The position numbers and the translations under genes are program-made. DNA of 64,000 nucleotides from NCBI RefSeq assembly GCF_030704535.1, contig NC_081821.1, positions 7,021,001-7,085,000 on the forward strand, in the 5' to 3' direction. Each line of letters opens with the position of its first letter. The first letter of the stretch is position 1. The notes beneath the pieces were generated by a model. That model saw nothing but the letters and a program-made list of their open reading frames with translations, was not told the DNA's origin and made no database searches. This stretch comes from Vitis vinifera (Eukaryota; Streptophyta; Magnoliopsida; Vitales; Vitaceae). Positions 21,859-32,879 of the stretch are shown in pieces.

Positions 21859-24800
21859 TCAAACATAGTACCTCTTTAGCTGATCCACATTGGTTGGCTC
21901 TGAGAATCGGTTTCCATCTAAATCCATCAACCATGCAGCGCCCTCTGGGGTCAACTCCCTGATGAAATAAGGTCCGCTCCAGTTGGGTCTGAACTTCCCT
22001 CTAGGATCCCTGATCAATCCCCTGATGACTTTCAGAACCAAGTCACCTATCTGTAATGGTCTGGGCCTGACCCGCTTTTTGAAAGCGCGGGCCATCTTCC
22101 TCTGATATGCACGAACATGGTCTGCTGCTCTCAATCTCCTCTCATCTAGGAGATTGAGCTGATCAAATCGAGCCTGAGCCCAATCTGCCTCGGGAATCTG
22201 CTGCTCTAGTGCTACTCTCAACGAACCCATCTCAATCTCAACGGGTAGCATCGCCTCCATGCCATATACCAAGGAGTAGGGTGTGGCGCCTGTAGAGGTG
22301 CGAAAAGAAGTCCGATAAGCCCTCAATGCAAATGGGAGCTTCTCTGACCAATCCCGAGAAGCCTCGACCATCCTCCGTAATATCCTCTTGATATTCTTAT
22401 TCGCGGCCTCTACTGCTCCATTCGTCTGCGGCCTGTATGCAGACGATCTATGATGCCGGATGCTGTATCTCTGTACTAAGGTGTCAACCTCTGCTCTGAA
22501 ATGTACTCCTCTATCCGAAATCAACTCATGAGGGACTCCATAGCGACAGATAATGTGTGATCTGATGAAACTAGCAACTCCAGACGATGTCAATCTCGCA
22601 TATGAGGCGGCCTCCACCCACTTGGTGAAGTAAACGATGGCGACCAGGATAAACTCATGACCACTAGAAGATTTCGGTGAAATCTTCCCGATGATATCAA
22701 TACCCCAGACGGAAAATGGCCATGGTGAAGTCAGTGCGTGCAGCTCGGAGGGCGACACGTGAACGAGATCTCCGTGTATCTGACACTCGGGACACCTCTG
22801 AACGAACTGGCAGCAATCTGTCTCCATGGTCAACCAGAAGTATCCTGTCCTCATGATCTTACGAGCCAACATATGTCCTCCCATATGTGGTCCGCAGACT
22901 CCCGCATGAACCTCTCTCATCACTCGATCGGCAGAGGTGCGGTCCAAACATAATAGTAGCATCCCATCAAGTGATCGTCTATACAATGTCTCGCCATAGA
23001 TGACGAATCGGGTAGCCAACTGTCTCAATGCTCTCTTATCCTTGGCCGTGGCAGCCTCAGGATATACGCCAAGTCTCAAAAAGTGATATATGTCATGATA
23101 CCATGGCAAACCATCATCTGGCTCTGCATCATCGATCAAGCAACAGTAAGCGGGAGCAGATCTCGACTCGATCAACAAAGGTCGAACAGTGGCGTCAACG
23201 GGAATATCGATCATGGAAGCTAGAGTAGCTAAAGCATCAGCAAACTGGTTCTGCGCTCTAGGCAGATGGGTATATCTCAAATCATCAAATCTCCCAACCA
23301 GTAACTCCAAATATGCATGATAAGGCTTAAGCTTCACATCTCTAGTCTTCCACTCGCCCTGAATCTGTCTCAATACCAGATTGGAGTCACCAAACACCTC
23401 CATCTGTCTAATCCCGAGCTCGAGGGCCGTCTCTAATCCCAAGATACAAGCCTCATACTCAACAATGTTGTTCGTGGCAGGATGTCGATCCGAGAATGCC
23501 AAACGAACAGATCTGGGAATGTGATCACCGTGAGGGGATATCAACAAGACGCCTATCCCATATCCAGAATGGTTGGCCGCGCCATCAAAGTACATGTGCC
23601 AACCCGACAGACTAGTCACAGCAGCGACATCCTCGTCTGGAAAATCATTGTCAATAGCTCTGGCATCAGAAACTGGTAATGAAGCTAGATGATCTGCTAC
23701 AATGCTCCCTCTGATGGACTTCTGAGTGACATAATGGATGTCAAACTCAGTCAGAAGTACCAACCATCTCATGAGGCGACCGACTAGGGCGGGTCTATCA
23801 AACAAATATCTCAGAGGATCTAGACGGGATATCAAATGCACGGAATACTCGGTCATATAATGTCTCAATCGGCGAGTGGCCCAAACCAATGCCAAGCAAT
23901 AGCGCTCAATCATGACATATCTCGTCTCATAGTCTAGCATCCTCTTACTCAGATAATAGATGGCTCGATCCTTGCCCGAATCATCGAGCTGAGCTAACAT
24001 GCATCCTAACGCTACGTCTGAGACTGATAGGTATAGGAGTAGAGGACGGCCTGGTGTAGGAGGCGCTAGAACTGGAGGCGACAACAAGTACTCCCTAATC
24101 CTCTCAAATGCGCGCTGACACTGATCATCCCAAACAGTAGGCTGACTCTTCCTCAAGAGTCGAAAAATGGGCTCACAGATGTCTGTCAATCTGGCTATGA
24201 ATCTACTGATGTACTGAAGTCTGCCCAGGAAGCCTCTGATCTCTCTCTTTGTCCTCGGCGCTGGCATGTCAAGAATGGCTCTAATCTTGTCCGGATCTAC
24301 CTCCATGCCTCGCTCACTGACCATGTATCCCAAGAGTTTCCCAGAAGTCACTCCGAAAGTGCACTTCTTGGGATTCAGTCTCAATCTGAACTGTCTAATC
24401 CTCTCAAAGAACCTCTCAAGAGCTGCCAAATGATCTGATCTATCTCGGGATTTCACTATCATGTCGTCTACGTAAACCTCGACATCCCGATGCATCATGT
24501 CATGGAAGAGTGTGGTCGCTGCTCTCTGATATGTGGCTCCTGCGTTCTTCAATCCGAATGGCATGACTCTATAGCAATAAGTGCCCCACTCGGTAATGAA
24601 GGACGTCTTCTCCATGTCCTCTGGAGCCATCAAGATCTGACTGTACCCGGAAAATCCGTCCATAAAGGACAACATCGAATGACCTGCCGTACTGTCAACT
24701 AGCATGTCGATGTGTGGAAGAGGAAAATCATCCTTAGGACTAGCCTTGTTGAGATCTCGGAAATCAACACAGACTCTCACCTTGCCGTCCTTCTTGGGAA

Positions 24801-27800
24801 CAGGGACGACATTGGCCAGCCACTCCGGGTACTCAACCACTGATAAGAATCCTACACTGAGCTGCTTCTGGATCTCCTCTTTCACCCGCAAGCTCCAACG
24901 AGGGTGCAATCGTCTCAACTTCTGCTTAACCGGTCTGACCTGGGGCAGAACTGGCAAACGATGCTGGACGATAGAGGGATCAAGGCCTGGCATGTCCTCA
25001 TAGGACCATGCGAAAACGTCCAAGTAGGATTGGAGTAGCTGGATGAGGCTATCTCTCTCATCTGTAGACAAATCCGATCCGATCCTCAACTCCCTAGGCT
25101 GATCTACCGTGCCAAAGTCAGCAATCTCGGTGTCCCCTACAGCAGGTGAAACTCTCTGATCAACGGGGTCTGAATCGGAAGCAGAAGACGAATCATCGTC
25201 TGAGTCGTGCTGCGCAATCTCATCATCAATGTCAAAAATCTGTGATGTGGGTGAAGATGGTGCAGATAAATCAATAACATGAGAGACAGGCAAATACTCA
25301 AAGGTGCTCAAATCCATAGATGAAAAGTCAGAAACATAGTCATGACGGGAGACAAATCCCGATAAAACATCAAAGGTGAGAGGTGGGTCCACAAGGTCGG
25401 ACGCTCCCTCAACTAGGCCAACAGGGCCATCAAACAAATCAACAGCAACTATAACATCCTCGACGGCCTCTGGAGTGGGGGCAACCTGGATCTCCTCGGC
25501 GATCTCGAGGACGGACACCCCAAAGAGATCAAAAGGTGAAGCGAGCTCCGGCGGGGCCATCTCCTCGGTCTGGCTCAAACTCATCGCGAGCATCTCATCA
25601 ACGTACTCGTCACGCGGCACGGCTCCATCCACTACGTCTCCAATCTCGGCAAAAGTCCCGTGATCATCGATCTCATCCGGGAAGCAAAGCGTCATAAGGC
25701 TCGTGCGATCTGGGGAAGGAGGAGCAATCAACACAGAAGCCGAAGGGCCAGGGGCTCCGTCACTCAACTGTAACTGCCGGACGAGGCGCTGAAGCTCGGC
25801 CTCCTGGATGGTGCTGAGTCCTCCGATGATCCCATCAGATGGTGCATGTGACTCCGATGCCCTCACAAAGTAATCAGATAAGCTCCTGGTGTAGGGGCGA
25901 AGAGGATAGTCGAAAGGCGTGTGGGTCAGCCGAGCCCTCGCTCTCTCCTTGCGCAAACGCGCCATGTATCGATAGTCAGCCTCGGTGGGGATGAACCCAA
26001 GCCCAAATGGTACGTCATGATCAGGAATGGTGATGAACTCGCTCGGTCCATGCTGACGTCGACCCAACCCCATGCCGGGTAGATAGGACATGCCTCTCAT
26101 GATATCAAGCACCACTGTGCTCCCATGCTGGTCAAAGGACATAGCGATGAAGTCCCGGCAAAAGTCTCCTAGCTCAAGAGTCTGTACCTCATCAAAAGTG
26201 AACCCGGTCAGTAGTAAATCATCGTCACTGTGGCTGATCTGGAGTACGGGCTCAGCGGAAACGAACATGTCCCCTGCCGACTGTACAACGACTACCTGGC
26301 CCTCATGGATGAACTTCACTTTCTGATGAAGTGAAGAAGGAATGGCTCCAGCTCGATGAATCCACGGTCGGCCCAAAAGCAGGTTAAAGGATGTAGGAAT
26401 CCTCAAAACCTGAAAGATAGTGATAAATGTGGTCGGACCTATCAGGAGCTCAATCTCCAATGTACCCATGACCTCTCTACGGGTGCTGTCATAAGCTCGA
26501 ACGGTCTGAGTGGATGGACCGAAGTCGGATGGTGCGTACCCAAGAGCGATGGCGGTGGCCAGAGGACATACGTTCAGGGCCGAGCCATTGTCCAGAAGGA
26601 CAGATGGAACTCGGCGACCTGAACAGCCAACAGATATATAGAGAGGACGCGTGTGGCCAGAACCCTCTGGTGGCAAGTCGTCATCGGAAAAGACGATACA
26701 AGTGGCTCTGCCAGCTGTCATCATATGAATGAGTCCCTCAGGAGTGGTCGTGGTATCAACTTTGATCTGGCTCAAAGCTCGAGTCAGTGCATCCCGATGA
26801 GTACTGGAGGACGCTAAAAGGCTCCAGATAGAAATACGAGCCTGAGTGCTCTGCAACTGCCTCAAAATCTCGTCATCCTCTACTCTGACCTCCTCCTGGG
26901 ATGACGTACCCCCTAAGGGTCCAGCGGCAGCAGCTGGAGATGGCTGTCTCATCACTCTACCTCCTCGGAGAACGTACTGAATGTCCAGAGTCTGAGAATC
27001 ATCAACGTACGGAGCCTGAACCCCCTCAACATCCGGGATCAAGATGAAAGGTGTCTGGACACTGTAATGCGGAAAAATCAATGGCTCAACTGTGGCAGCC
27101 TGCATGGACGCCGCCTCGGGAACTAATCGGAAGGGAGCAGGCATCCGAGGACCCAGAGTCACCCCACTCGTCTCGTAAATCACATCTGGCATGATGGGCT
27201 CTGGGTCTGAATCATCATCACTCAGCATGTGGATGTGATCATCGACCTCATCAAACTCTAAGAAATGAATATCATCGGCTGGTGGAGGGACTGCATGTGC
27301 GGTGTGAGCAGGCAACGGGTTCGTGGTCACACTCGGCTGACCTAAGTGTACCAAACCCTGGTCGATCAAATCCTGAACGGCATGCCTCAAAGCGGTGCAT
27401 CGATCGGTCTCATGTCCAGGCCCCTGATGGTATGCACAGTGTAGATCCATCCTGAACTGAGGTGGAATCGGCTGAGGCGGCGGCCGAGGGGTGAGAGTAG
27501 TCAATAACCCAGCCTCTGTAAGCTTCCGAAGAGCCTGGCTCAACGGCATGCCTATCTGTGAGAACTGCCTCTGCGCCCTCAAAGCAAATGGAGCAGAAGT
27601 CTGCTGAGCTCTGGGTCGGGGATAAGGCGCTGCGGGCCTCGTAGTGAGCTGAGCAGCATAGCATGGCTGTCCGGTAGCCGTGTAGGAAACCGGGGGTCTC
27701 TCAACGCCCTGGGAGGCATAATAAGGCAAAGCCAAAGTCTGCGGAGTATATGTCTGATCATAAGCTGGTCGAGGTGCCCGTGGCCTGTACTGATGAGATG

Positions 27801-28815
27801 CATAAGACGAATGAGGCTCGGGAAACTGTAGGGTCGGCTGACGGCGCCTAGGAGGCCTCTGACTGGATGAACTGATAGCACTAACATCTGTCGACCTCTG
27901 TCCTACGAATGGTTTCTTCCCCTTAACATCACTAGGGGAAGAATCTGTCCATAAACCTCTCGAGATGCCGTCCTCGACATCATACAGAGCCATAACTAGA
28001 GACCCAAAATCTGTGAACTGGGCCCCTACTACATGTCTGGCGATCCGCGGCTGCAGGCTCCTCAAAACCATCTGAATCTGGTCCCTCTCTGATGGTCTAT
28101 CGATAATCTCAGCTATCTTCCCGTGCCAGCGAGAAATGAAAGAAGAAACAGACTCCTCCGCCCTCTGTCTCAAAGCCTCGAGCTCCCTCCTCGATACATC
28201 TACGACAGTGTTAAACGAAAACTGTCGTAGGAACTCCTGGGCCAAGTCGTCCCATGTGCGGCGCCTCGAGGCCTCCAAAGATGCAAACCAACGCTGGGCC
28301 GCCCCACTCAAAGATAGTGGGAAAAGAGTAATCATCTGAGGCTCGTCCAGTCCATGAGCCCTCATTACGGTGCTGTATAATCGGAGATGGAGGCGTGGAC
28401 AACCAATGCCGGTATACCTCTCAATATCAGGCATCCTGAACTTAGCCGGCAAGCTAGCTACCAACACTCCATCAAAACCCTCCCAAGTAGTGGCTCTGTC
28501 TGAAGCCCTCAACTGTCTCAAACCCTGCTCAAGTCTATCCATGCGAGCATGTGGGTCCTTTGAGGTCGGGGTGGGCACGGTGATGGGAGGCGGGGCAACC
28601 CCGGTCTGACTATGCAGAGTGAACGGCATGGCCTGTGGCGCTGACTGACTGGGTGGAGGAGGTGGTGGCACTGTAGGGTCATACTGGGCACCAACCGGGG
28701 GCGGGACCTGTTGGGCCTGCTGCCCATCTATCCTCCGGCCAAGGCTAGCTATAGCCTCCTGGATCGAAGCCATGGCCTCCGCGAACTGATCGACGGTAAC
28801 TATCTGTGAATCCAT
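21859..28815 (-). CDS. Tat-type gag-pol polyprotein, intact
   Basis: One 2,318-residue frame with no stop or frameshift. The ATG at 28815 (MDSQIVTVDQF) is the first in frame. Order: gag (about 120-290, with SGAAQRWFASLE and FLRQFSFNT), zinc-knuckle-like CAYHQGPGHETDRC (about 459-472), aspartic protease with LLDNGSALNV (Asp about 742; DNG rather than DTG/DSG), reverse transcriptase with YVDD at about 1448, a normal RNase H domain, a second archaeal-type RNase H starting YFDGAANH (Asp about 1744) with VEYEA and FGDSN, then integrase with zinc-binding CPECQ, catalytic Asp 2040, Asp 2101 and Glu 2136 (D,D35E) and a GPY-like C-terminus (NWSGPYFIRE). It makes the particle, copies the RNA and inserts the DNA. 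Gag and pol share one frame, so their ratio must be set after translation or by other means. Confidence 0.97.
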   Translation of the reverse strand: MDSQIVTVDQFAEAMASIQEAIASLGRRIDGQQAQQVPPPVGAQYDPTVPPPPPPSQSAPQAMPFTLHSQTGVAPPPITVPTPTSKDPHARMDRLEQGLRQLRASDRATTWEGFDGVLVASLPAKFRMPDIERYTGIGCPRLHLRLYSTVMRAHGLDEPQMITLFPLSLSGAAQRWFASLEASRRRTWDDLAQEFLRQFSFNTVVDVSRRELEALRQRAEESVSSFISRWHGKIAEIIDRPSERDQIQMVLRSLQPRIARHVVGAQFTDFGSLVMALYDVEDGISRGLWTDSSPSDVKGKKPFVGQRSTDVSAISSSSQRPPRRRQPTLQFPEPHSSYASHQYRPRAPRPAYDQTYTPQTLALPYYASQGVERPPVSYTATGQPCYAAQLTTRPAAPYPRPRAQQTSAPFALRAQRQFSQIGMPLSQALRKLTEAGLLTTLTPRPPPQPIPPQFRMDLHCAYHQGPGHETDRCTALRHAVQDLIDQGLVHLGQPSVTTNPLPAHTAHAVPPPADDIHFLEFDEVDDHIHMLSDDDSDPEPIMPDVIYETSGVTLGPRMPAPFRLVPEAASMQAATVEPLIFPHYSVQTPFILIPDVEGVQAPYVDDSQTLDIQYVLRGGRVMRQPSPAAAAGPLGGTSSQEEVRVEDDEILRQLQSTQARISIWSLLASSSTHRDALTRALSQIKVDTTTTPEGLIHMMTAGRATCIVFSDDDLPPEGSGHTRPLYISVGCSGRRVPSVLLDNGSALNVCPLATAIALGYAPSDFGPSTQTVRAYDSTRREVMGTLEIELLIGPTTFITIFQVLRIPTSFNLLLGRPWIHRAGAIPSSLHQKVKFIHEGQVVVVQSAGDMFVSAEPVLQISHSDDDLLLTGFTFDEVQTLELGDFCRDFIAMSFDQHGSTVVLDIMRGMSYLPGMGLGRRQHGPSEFITIPDHDVPFGLGFIPTEADYRYMARLRKERARARLTHTPFDYPLRPYTRSLSDYFVRASESHAPSDGIIGGLSTIQEAELQRLVRQLQLSDGAPGPSASVLIAPPSPDRTSLMTLCFPDEIDDHGTFAEIGDVVDGAVPRDEYVDEMLAMSLSQTEEMAPPELASPFDLFGVSVLEIAEEIQVAPTPEAVEDVIVAVDLFDGPVGLVEGASDLVDPPLTFDVLSGFVSRHDYVSDFSSMDLSTFEYLPVSHVIDLSAPSSPTSQIFDIDDEIAQHDSDDDSSSASDSDPVDQRVSPAVGDTEIADFGTVDQPRELRIGSDLSTDERDSLIQLLQSYLDVFAWSYEDMPGLDPSIVQHRLPVLPQVRPVKQKLRRLHPRWSLRVKEEIQKQLSVGFLSVVEYPEWLANVVPVPKKDGKVRVCVDFRDLNKASPKDDFPLPHIDMLVDSTAGHSMLSFMDGFSGYSQILMAPEDMEKTSFITEWGTYCYRVMPFGLKNAGATYQRAATTLFHDMMHRDVEVYVDDMIVKSRDRSDHLAALERFFERIRQFRLRLNPKKCTFGVTSGKLLGYMVSERGMEVDPDKIRAILDMPAPRTKREIRGFLGRLQYISRFIARLTDICEPIFRLLRKSQPTVWDDQCQRAFERIREYLLSPPVLAPPTPGRPLLLYLSVSDVALGCMLAQLDDSGKDRAIYYLSKRMLDYETRYVMIERYCLALVWATRRLRHYMTEYSVHLISRLDPLRYLFDRPALVGRLMRWLVLLTEFDIHYVTQKSIRGSIVADHLASLPVSDARAIDNDFPDEDVAAVTSLSGWHMYFDGAANHSGYGIGVLLISPHGDHIPRSVRLAFSDRHPATNNIVEYEACILGLETALELGIRQMEVFGDSNLVLRQIQGEWKTRDVKLKPYHAYLELLVGRFDDLRYTHLPRAQNQFADALATLASMIDIPVDATVRPLLIESRSAPAYCCLIDDAEPDDGLPWYHDIYHFLRLGVYPEAATAKDKRALRQLATRFVIYGETLYRRSLDGMLLLCLDRTSADRVMREVHAGVCGPHMGGHMLARKIMRTGYFWLTMETDCCQFVQRCPECQIHGDLVHVSPSELHALTSPWPFSVWGIDIIGKISPKSSSGHEFILVAIVYFTKWVEAASYARLTSSGVASFIRSHIICRYGVPHELISDRGVHFRAEVDTLVQRYSIRHHRSSAYRPQTNGAVEAANKNIKRILRRMVEASRDWSEKLPFALRAYRTSFRTSTGATPYSLVYGMEAMLPVEIEMGSLRVALEQQIPEADWAQARFDQLNLLDERRLRAADHVRAYQRKMARAFKKRVRPRPLQIGDLVLKVIRGLIRDPRGKFRPNWSGPYFIRELTPEGAAWLMDLDGNRFSEPTNVDQLKRYYV

Positions 28816-30153
28816 ATCCCTCTGATCTGATCTCTGGTCTAACTGGTCCGATACCCTGATCAATCTACCCCCAACTCTAATCCAAGAAGTCGATCCCAGA
28901 CTGAACGTATCGGTACTCCTACAATAGTGAAAATACTAGATAAGGTGCGGGGTAAGGGAAACTTCACAAAGAATGTCTATCAAATGTGTCAAAAGGTAGC
29001 CTGGAAGCGAACAAACCGATATCCAACCCTGAGCAGATATATAAGAGACTACTGCGAAGGTAACCAAACCTGTTACTACTGAACCGACTCTGAAGGCCCA
29101 CGGACGCACCCACGTGTAGGGAGGGAGTCCTAATTGAAGGATCTACGACTCAACCTACAAGGTGAAGGTGGCTCTAAATGGATATGGGTGGACTTTAAAA
29201 GATCCCTAGCAGAAGAGTTCATACCCTCCAGCGGTACGCAACCCTCTGCACGCCTCAAAAGAGACGGGGTGCTTCCATGCAAGGTGGTCATCACCTCCAC
29301 ACATGCACTACCTCGGCATCCCAGGGGGTTTCCTATGGTGAAACCTCTCAAACTCTCAACGCTCAATGGTCAACTAAAGTGCATAGTGAATGGTGTGGGT
29401 GCATCCGAAAACCCTAAGGATCTAGAGCAGAAGATGAAACACACTGGTCGCACGACTATCCATGAAACCTAGCTCGGGGCTATACAGGTCTTCAATGATC
29501 GGACTCCAATCGACATCAAAGTGTCGCTCTCCTCCAGAATGCTCCCGTGCATCGATATAGCCCGTCGCTAGACCCTACTCCTAATCTCTGGCTCGGTCAG
29601 AGAGCAAGCACACAGAAAGTCTCACACTTGCAATAGTGAGAACCAAGATGAAAGGAATGACCGAAACCAAGAGAGTTGGAGATAGGGGATAGAAGTGAGA
29701 CCCACCTAGACAAGCGGCATGCAATCATGCAGAGGGAGGGCAATCATGCATCATACAGTCAGGCAGAGCAGGATATATCACTCATGTACACACAAGATAA
29801 GCGAGAATATGACAATCAAGACGAGTAGTGATACAAACATCATGCTCAAAGACGATCAAAATAGTATACAAGTCAGAGAATCAACATGTCAAGCTGAATG
29901 ATATACAATGGTGAGTGTATGCATGTGAAGTGATCAGAACAATCATGCCAAAATCAGAATCAATACGCTAAGCAATGCAATAAGATCAATCATCAATAAT
30001 CCAGCATGTCAAAATCTCAAATGAATACGACATCTAAACATGCATCAAGAAATCCTCAATGTACAATCAAGAGATGAGCATCCACTGATCGTCCAATCAA
30101 AAGCCACGTTTGCTTCACTCTAAGTTCAAGCTTGACCCTCTAAAAAAAAAATT
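28816..30153 (-). other. Untranslated leader of the Tat-like element
   Basis: About 1.3 kb between PBS and gag. No ORF with a known domain is seen, so the extra ORF1 of Ogre elements is absent. It probably contains packaging signals; none can be assigned by eye. Confidence 0.6.
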
Positions 30154-30170
30154 CCCCAGCGGAGTCGCCA
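30154..30170 (-). other. Primer-binding site of the Tat-like element
   Basis: The minus strand reads TGGCGACTCCGCTGGGG, 3 bp from the 5' LTR. The plus strand ends in GTCGCCA, as a mature tRNA 3' end does. This fits tRNA-Arg, the primer I recall for Tat/Ogre elements; the tRNA identity should be checked against a tRNA set. Confidence 0.85.
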
Positions 30171-31038
30171 TTTTGTGGACCCCGCATTTCGGCTCAATGC
30201 GTTTCCCACTCGATGGCGAGCTCGATTTTTATTTGAAAAAATGATTGGATTTATCATTTGAAAATGACTTGGAGTCGCCACTTATTTTTGTTTTATTTTC
30301 AAAGGGTAAACAAAATAAGAAAGAAAAACCCTAAGTGTGACTCCTTATTTTGGAAAAGGTGGTCTGTAAAAAAAAACCGGATCGGGTCCGGGGGTCAGGT
30401 TACTTATCGGGAAGGTACGGTAGAGACCGTAGCACCCCTCTAAGTCCCTAGAGTCGGGTCCCTACTAATAAAGTGAAATTGACGTGGCAATCGAATAAGA
30501 GAGTCAATGGATACTCACATCAATCATGCATATATATGAGAATCAGAATATATATAGGGGATGATCAGAATGAGTGAATACGTACCTGGGCAGCAAACAG
30601 CAACGCGCTATCAAGAAACGGGATTAGTGCACAATTAATGAATACAAAACATAGCTCATACATATCGGAGTGCGAAGCGAAGCTCAAGCGAAATACAGTA
30701 AGCACGATAATTGACAATCAAAAGGGGTCAAACATAGGGCCCCCAATAAAGCCCGATTTATTATTCACGAGCTAATCCCACAAACCCCGCGTTTTGGAAT
30801 TAGAAAGGAATCACTATTGCTTATGTAAAGTCAAGAAGATCAGAAGATTATTTAGGAACTGAAATGCGATTAAAAACTATTCGAGTGAAAACTGGATTAT
30901 TGGAGCTTATTTGAAAATTGGAGTGTTTGGAATTAAATTTTGAAGATTAGAGCTCCGGTGATTAAATCGAAACTTGTTAAAGAAAGAGAGAAACGGACTT
31001 TGGGAAATTGAAATGCGAGACCATAGACTTTTGAAAGC

Positions 31039-32259
31039 TGAATTTATAATAATGATAACAATGAGGTCTTGAGAGGTTGAATTAATAATAATAATGATTA
31101 TAAGATTTCGAAAGTCTGAATTAATGATAATAATAACAATAATAAGATTTTAAAGGTGTGAATTAATAATAATAATAATAATAAGATTTTGAGAATTTGG
31201 ATTAATGATAATAATAATAATAATAAATAGATTTTGAAAGTTGAGTTAATAATAATAATAATAATGAGATTTTTGGAAGTTTGGGTTGGTGATGATAATG
31301 ATGATAATAAATAGACTTTGAAAGTTGAGTTTATAATAATAATAATAATAATGAGATTTTGAGAGTTGGGATTAATGATAATGATAAATAATGATAAATA
31401 GATTTTTGAAAATGTGAATTAATAATAATGATAATAATGAGATTTTGTAAGTTGAGTTAGTGGTAATAATAATAGGGTTTTGAAAGTTAGGATTAATGAT
31501 AATAATAATAACAATGAATAGATTTTGAGAATTTGAGGTAATAATAATAATAATAATGAGATTCTTGAAAGTTTGGGTTAATGATGATAAAAATAACAAT
31601 AGTGAATAGATTTTGAAATTTGGGTTGGTAATAATAATTATAGGGTTTTAAAAGTTTGGATTAATGATGGTAATAATAATAATAAATAGATTTTGAAAAT
31701 GTGAATTAATAATAATGATAATAATGAGATTTTGTGAGTTGAGTTAGTGATGATAAAAATAATTATAATAAATAAATTTTGAAATTTTGGGTTAGTAATG
31801 ATAATTATAAGGTTTTGAAAGTTTGGATTAATGATTGTAATAATAACAATAAATAAATGTTGGAAGTTTGAATTAATAATAATGATGATAAAAAGATTTT
31901 GAAGGTTGAATTAATAATAATCATAGGATTTTAAAAGTTTGGATTAATGATAGTAATAATAACAATAAATAAATGTTGGAAGTTTGAATTAATAATAATG
32001 ATGATAAAAAGATTTTGAAGGTTGAATTAATAATAATCATAGGATTTTAAAAGTTTGGATTAATAATAGTAATAATAATGATAAATAGATTTTGAGGGTT
32101 GAGTTAATAATAATTATAATAATAATTAATGATAATAATAATAATAATTATAATGAGTTAATAATAATTATAATAATAATTAATGATAATAATAATAATA
32201 ATTATAATAATAATAATAATAATAACAATGATAATAGTAATTAATAATAATACTAAATG
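31039..32259. repeat. TAA-rich minisatellite inside the right LTR
   Basis: Same array as 12640-13860, with no length change noticed. Slippage-prone repeats that still agree in length support a recent insertion. Confidence 0.85.
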
Positions 32260-32578
32260 ATAATATGCATCCATCAAGCCCAAGCCCAAAGATGTCAAAT
32301 GGGCAAGCCCAAAGCACCCAATGCTTTCACAAACTTGGGTCTCTCATCTGAGTCCAGCACACTATAGCCCAAACCCGCTCTCATTCTCTCTTTGGGCCTT
32401 TCAGCCAGGCCCATATCCATCATCTTGGACAAACCCAAACTCTAATTCCATCACAGCCCATTTATTTGAGGAAACATGCTACCCTCCATCAACAAACTTG
32501 GATTGGGCTCCAACCCAAGCCCAAGCCTGTCACCCACGCAAGCTCCATCACAGCCCGAGGCATCTCCCTCCATCTGGG

Positions 32579-32879
32579 CAGCTCTCTCAGACGAGACCTC
32601 CACCAGCAGCGACGTAGAGGAGAGGGAAGGGGTGGCGGCTTCGAGGGCGGCGCTGAGACGGTGAAGATACATGGATTTCGAGGCCACGACACCAGAAGAT
32701 GGGTGTCTTCGCCGATGGCGCCGTCGACCACGCCGCGGAAGCAGTCGAAGAGGACGGCGCGCGGGCCGCCGTCGCCGGCATAGAGGGAGGCGCTCTGAAT
32801 CGAGGCAGCGGCGCTGAACCCCAAAGGCGGCTCCGGCGAGGTTCGTGGGGAATGAAAAGCTGCTTGGCTGTTGCCCATT
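32579..32879 (-). other. GC-rich island in the right LTR
   Basis: Second copy of the island at 14180-14480. The 129-codon minus ORF stays open, with a Val-to-Ile change. A longer minus-strand frame in the left copy (14052-14585) is interrupted here, which argues against that other frame being a gene. Confidence 0.35.

Noticed and set aside
28816-30153. Search for an Ogre-type ORF1 between 5' LTR and gag
   Set aside because: No ORF longer than about 110 codons and none with a recognisable domain; the element is therefore called Tat-like rather than Ogre.
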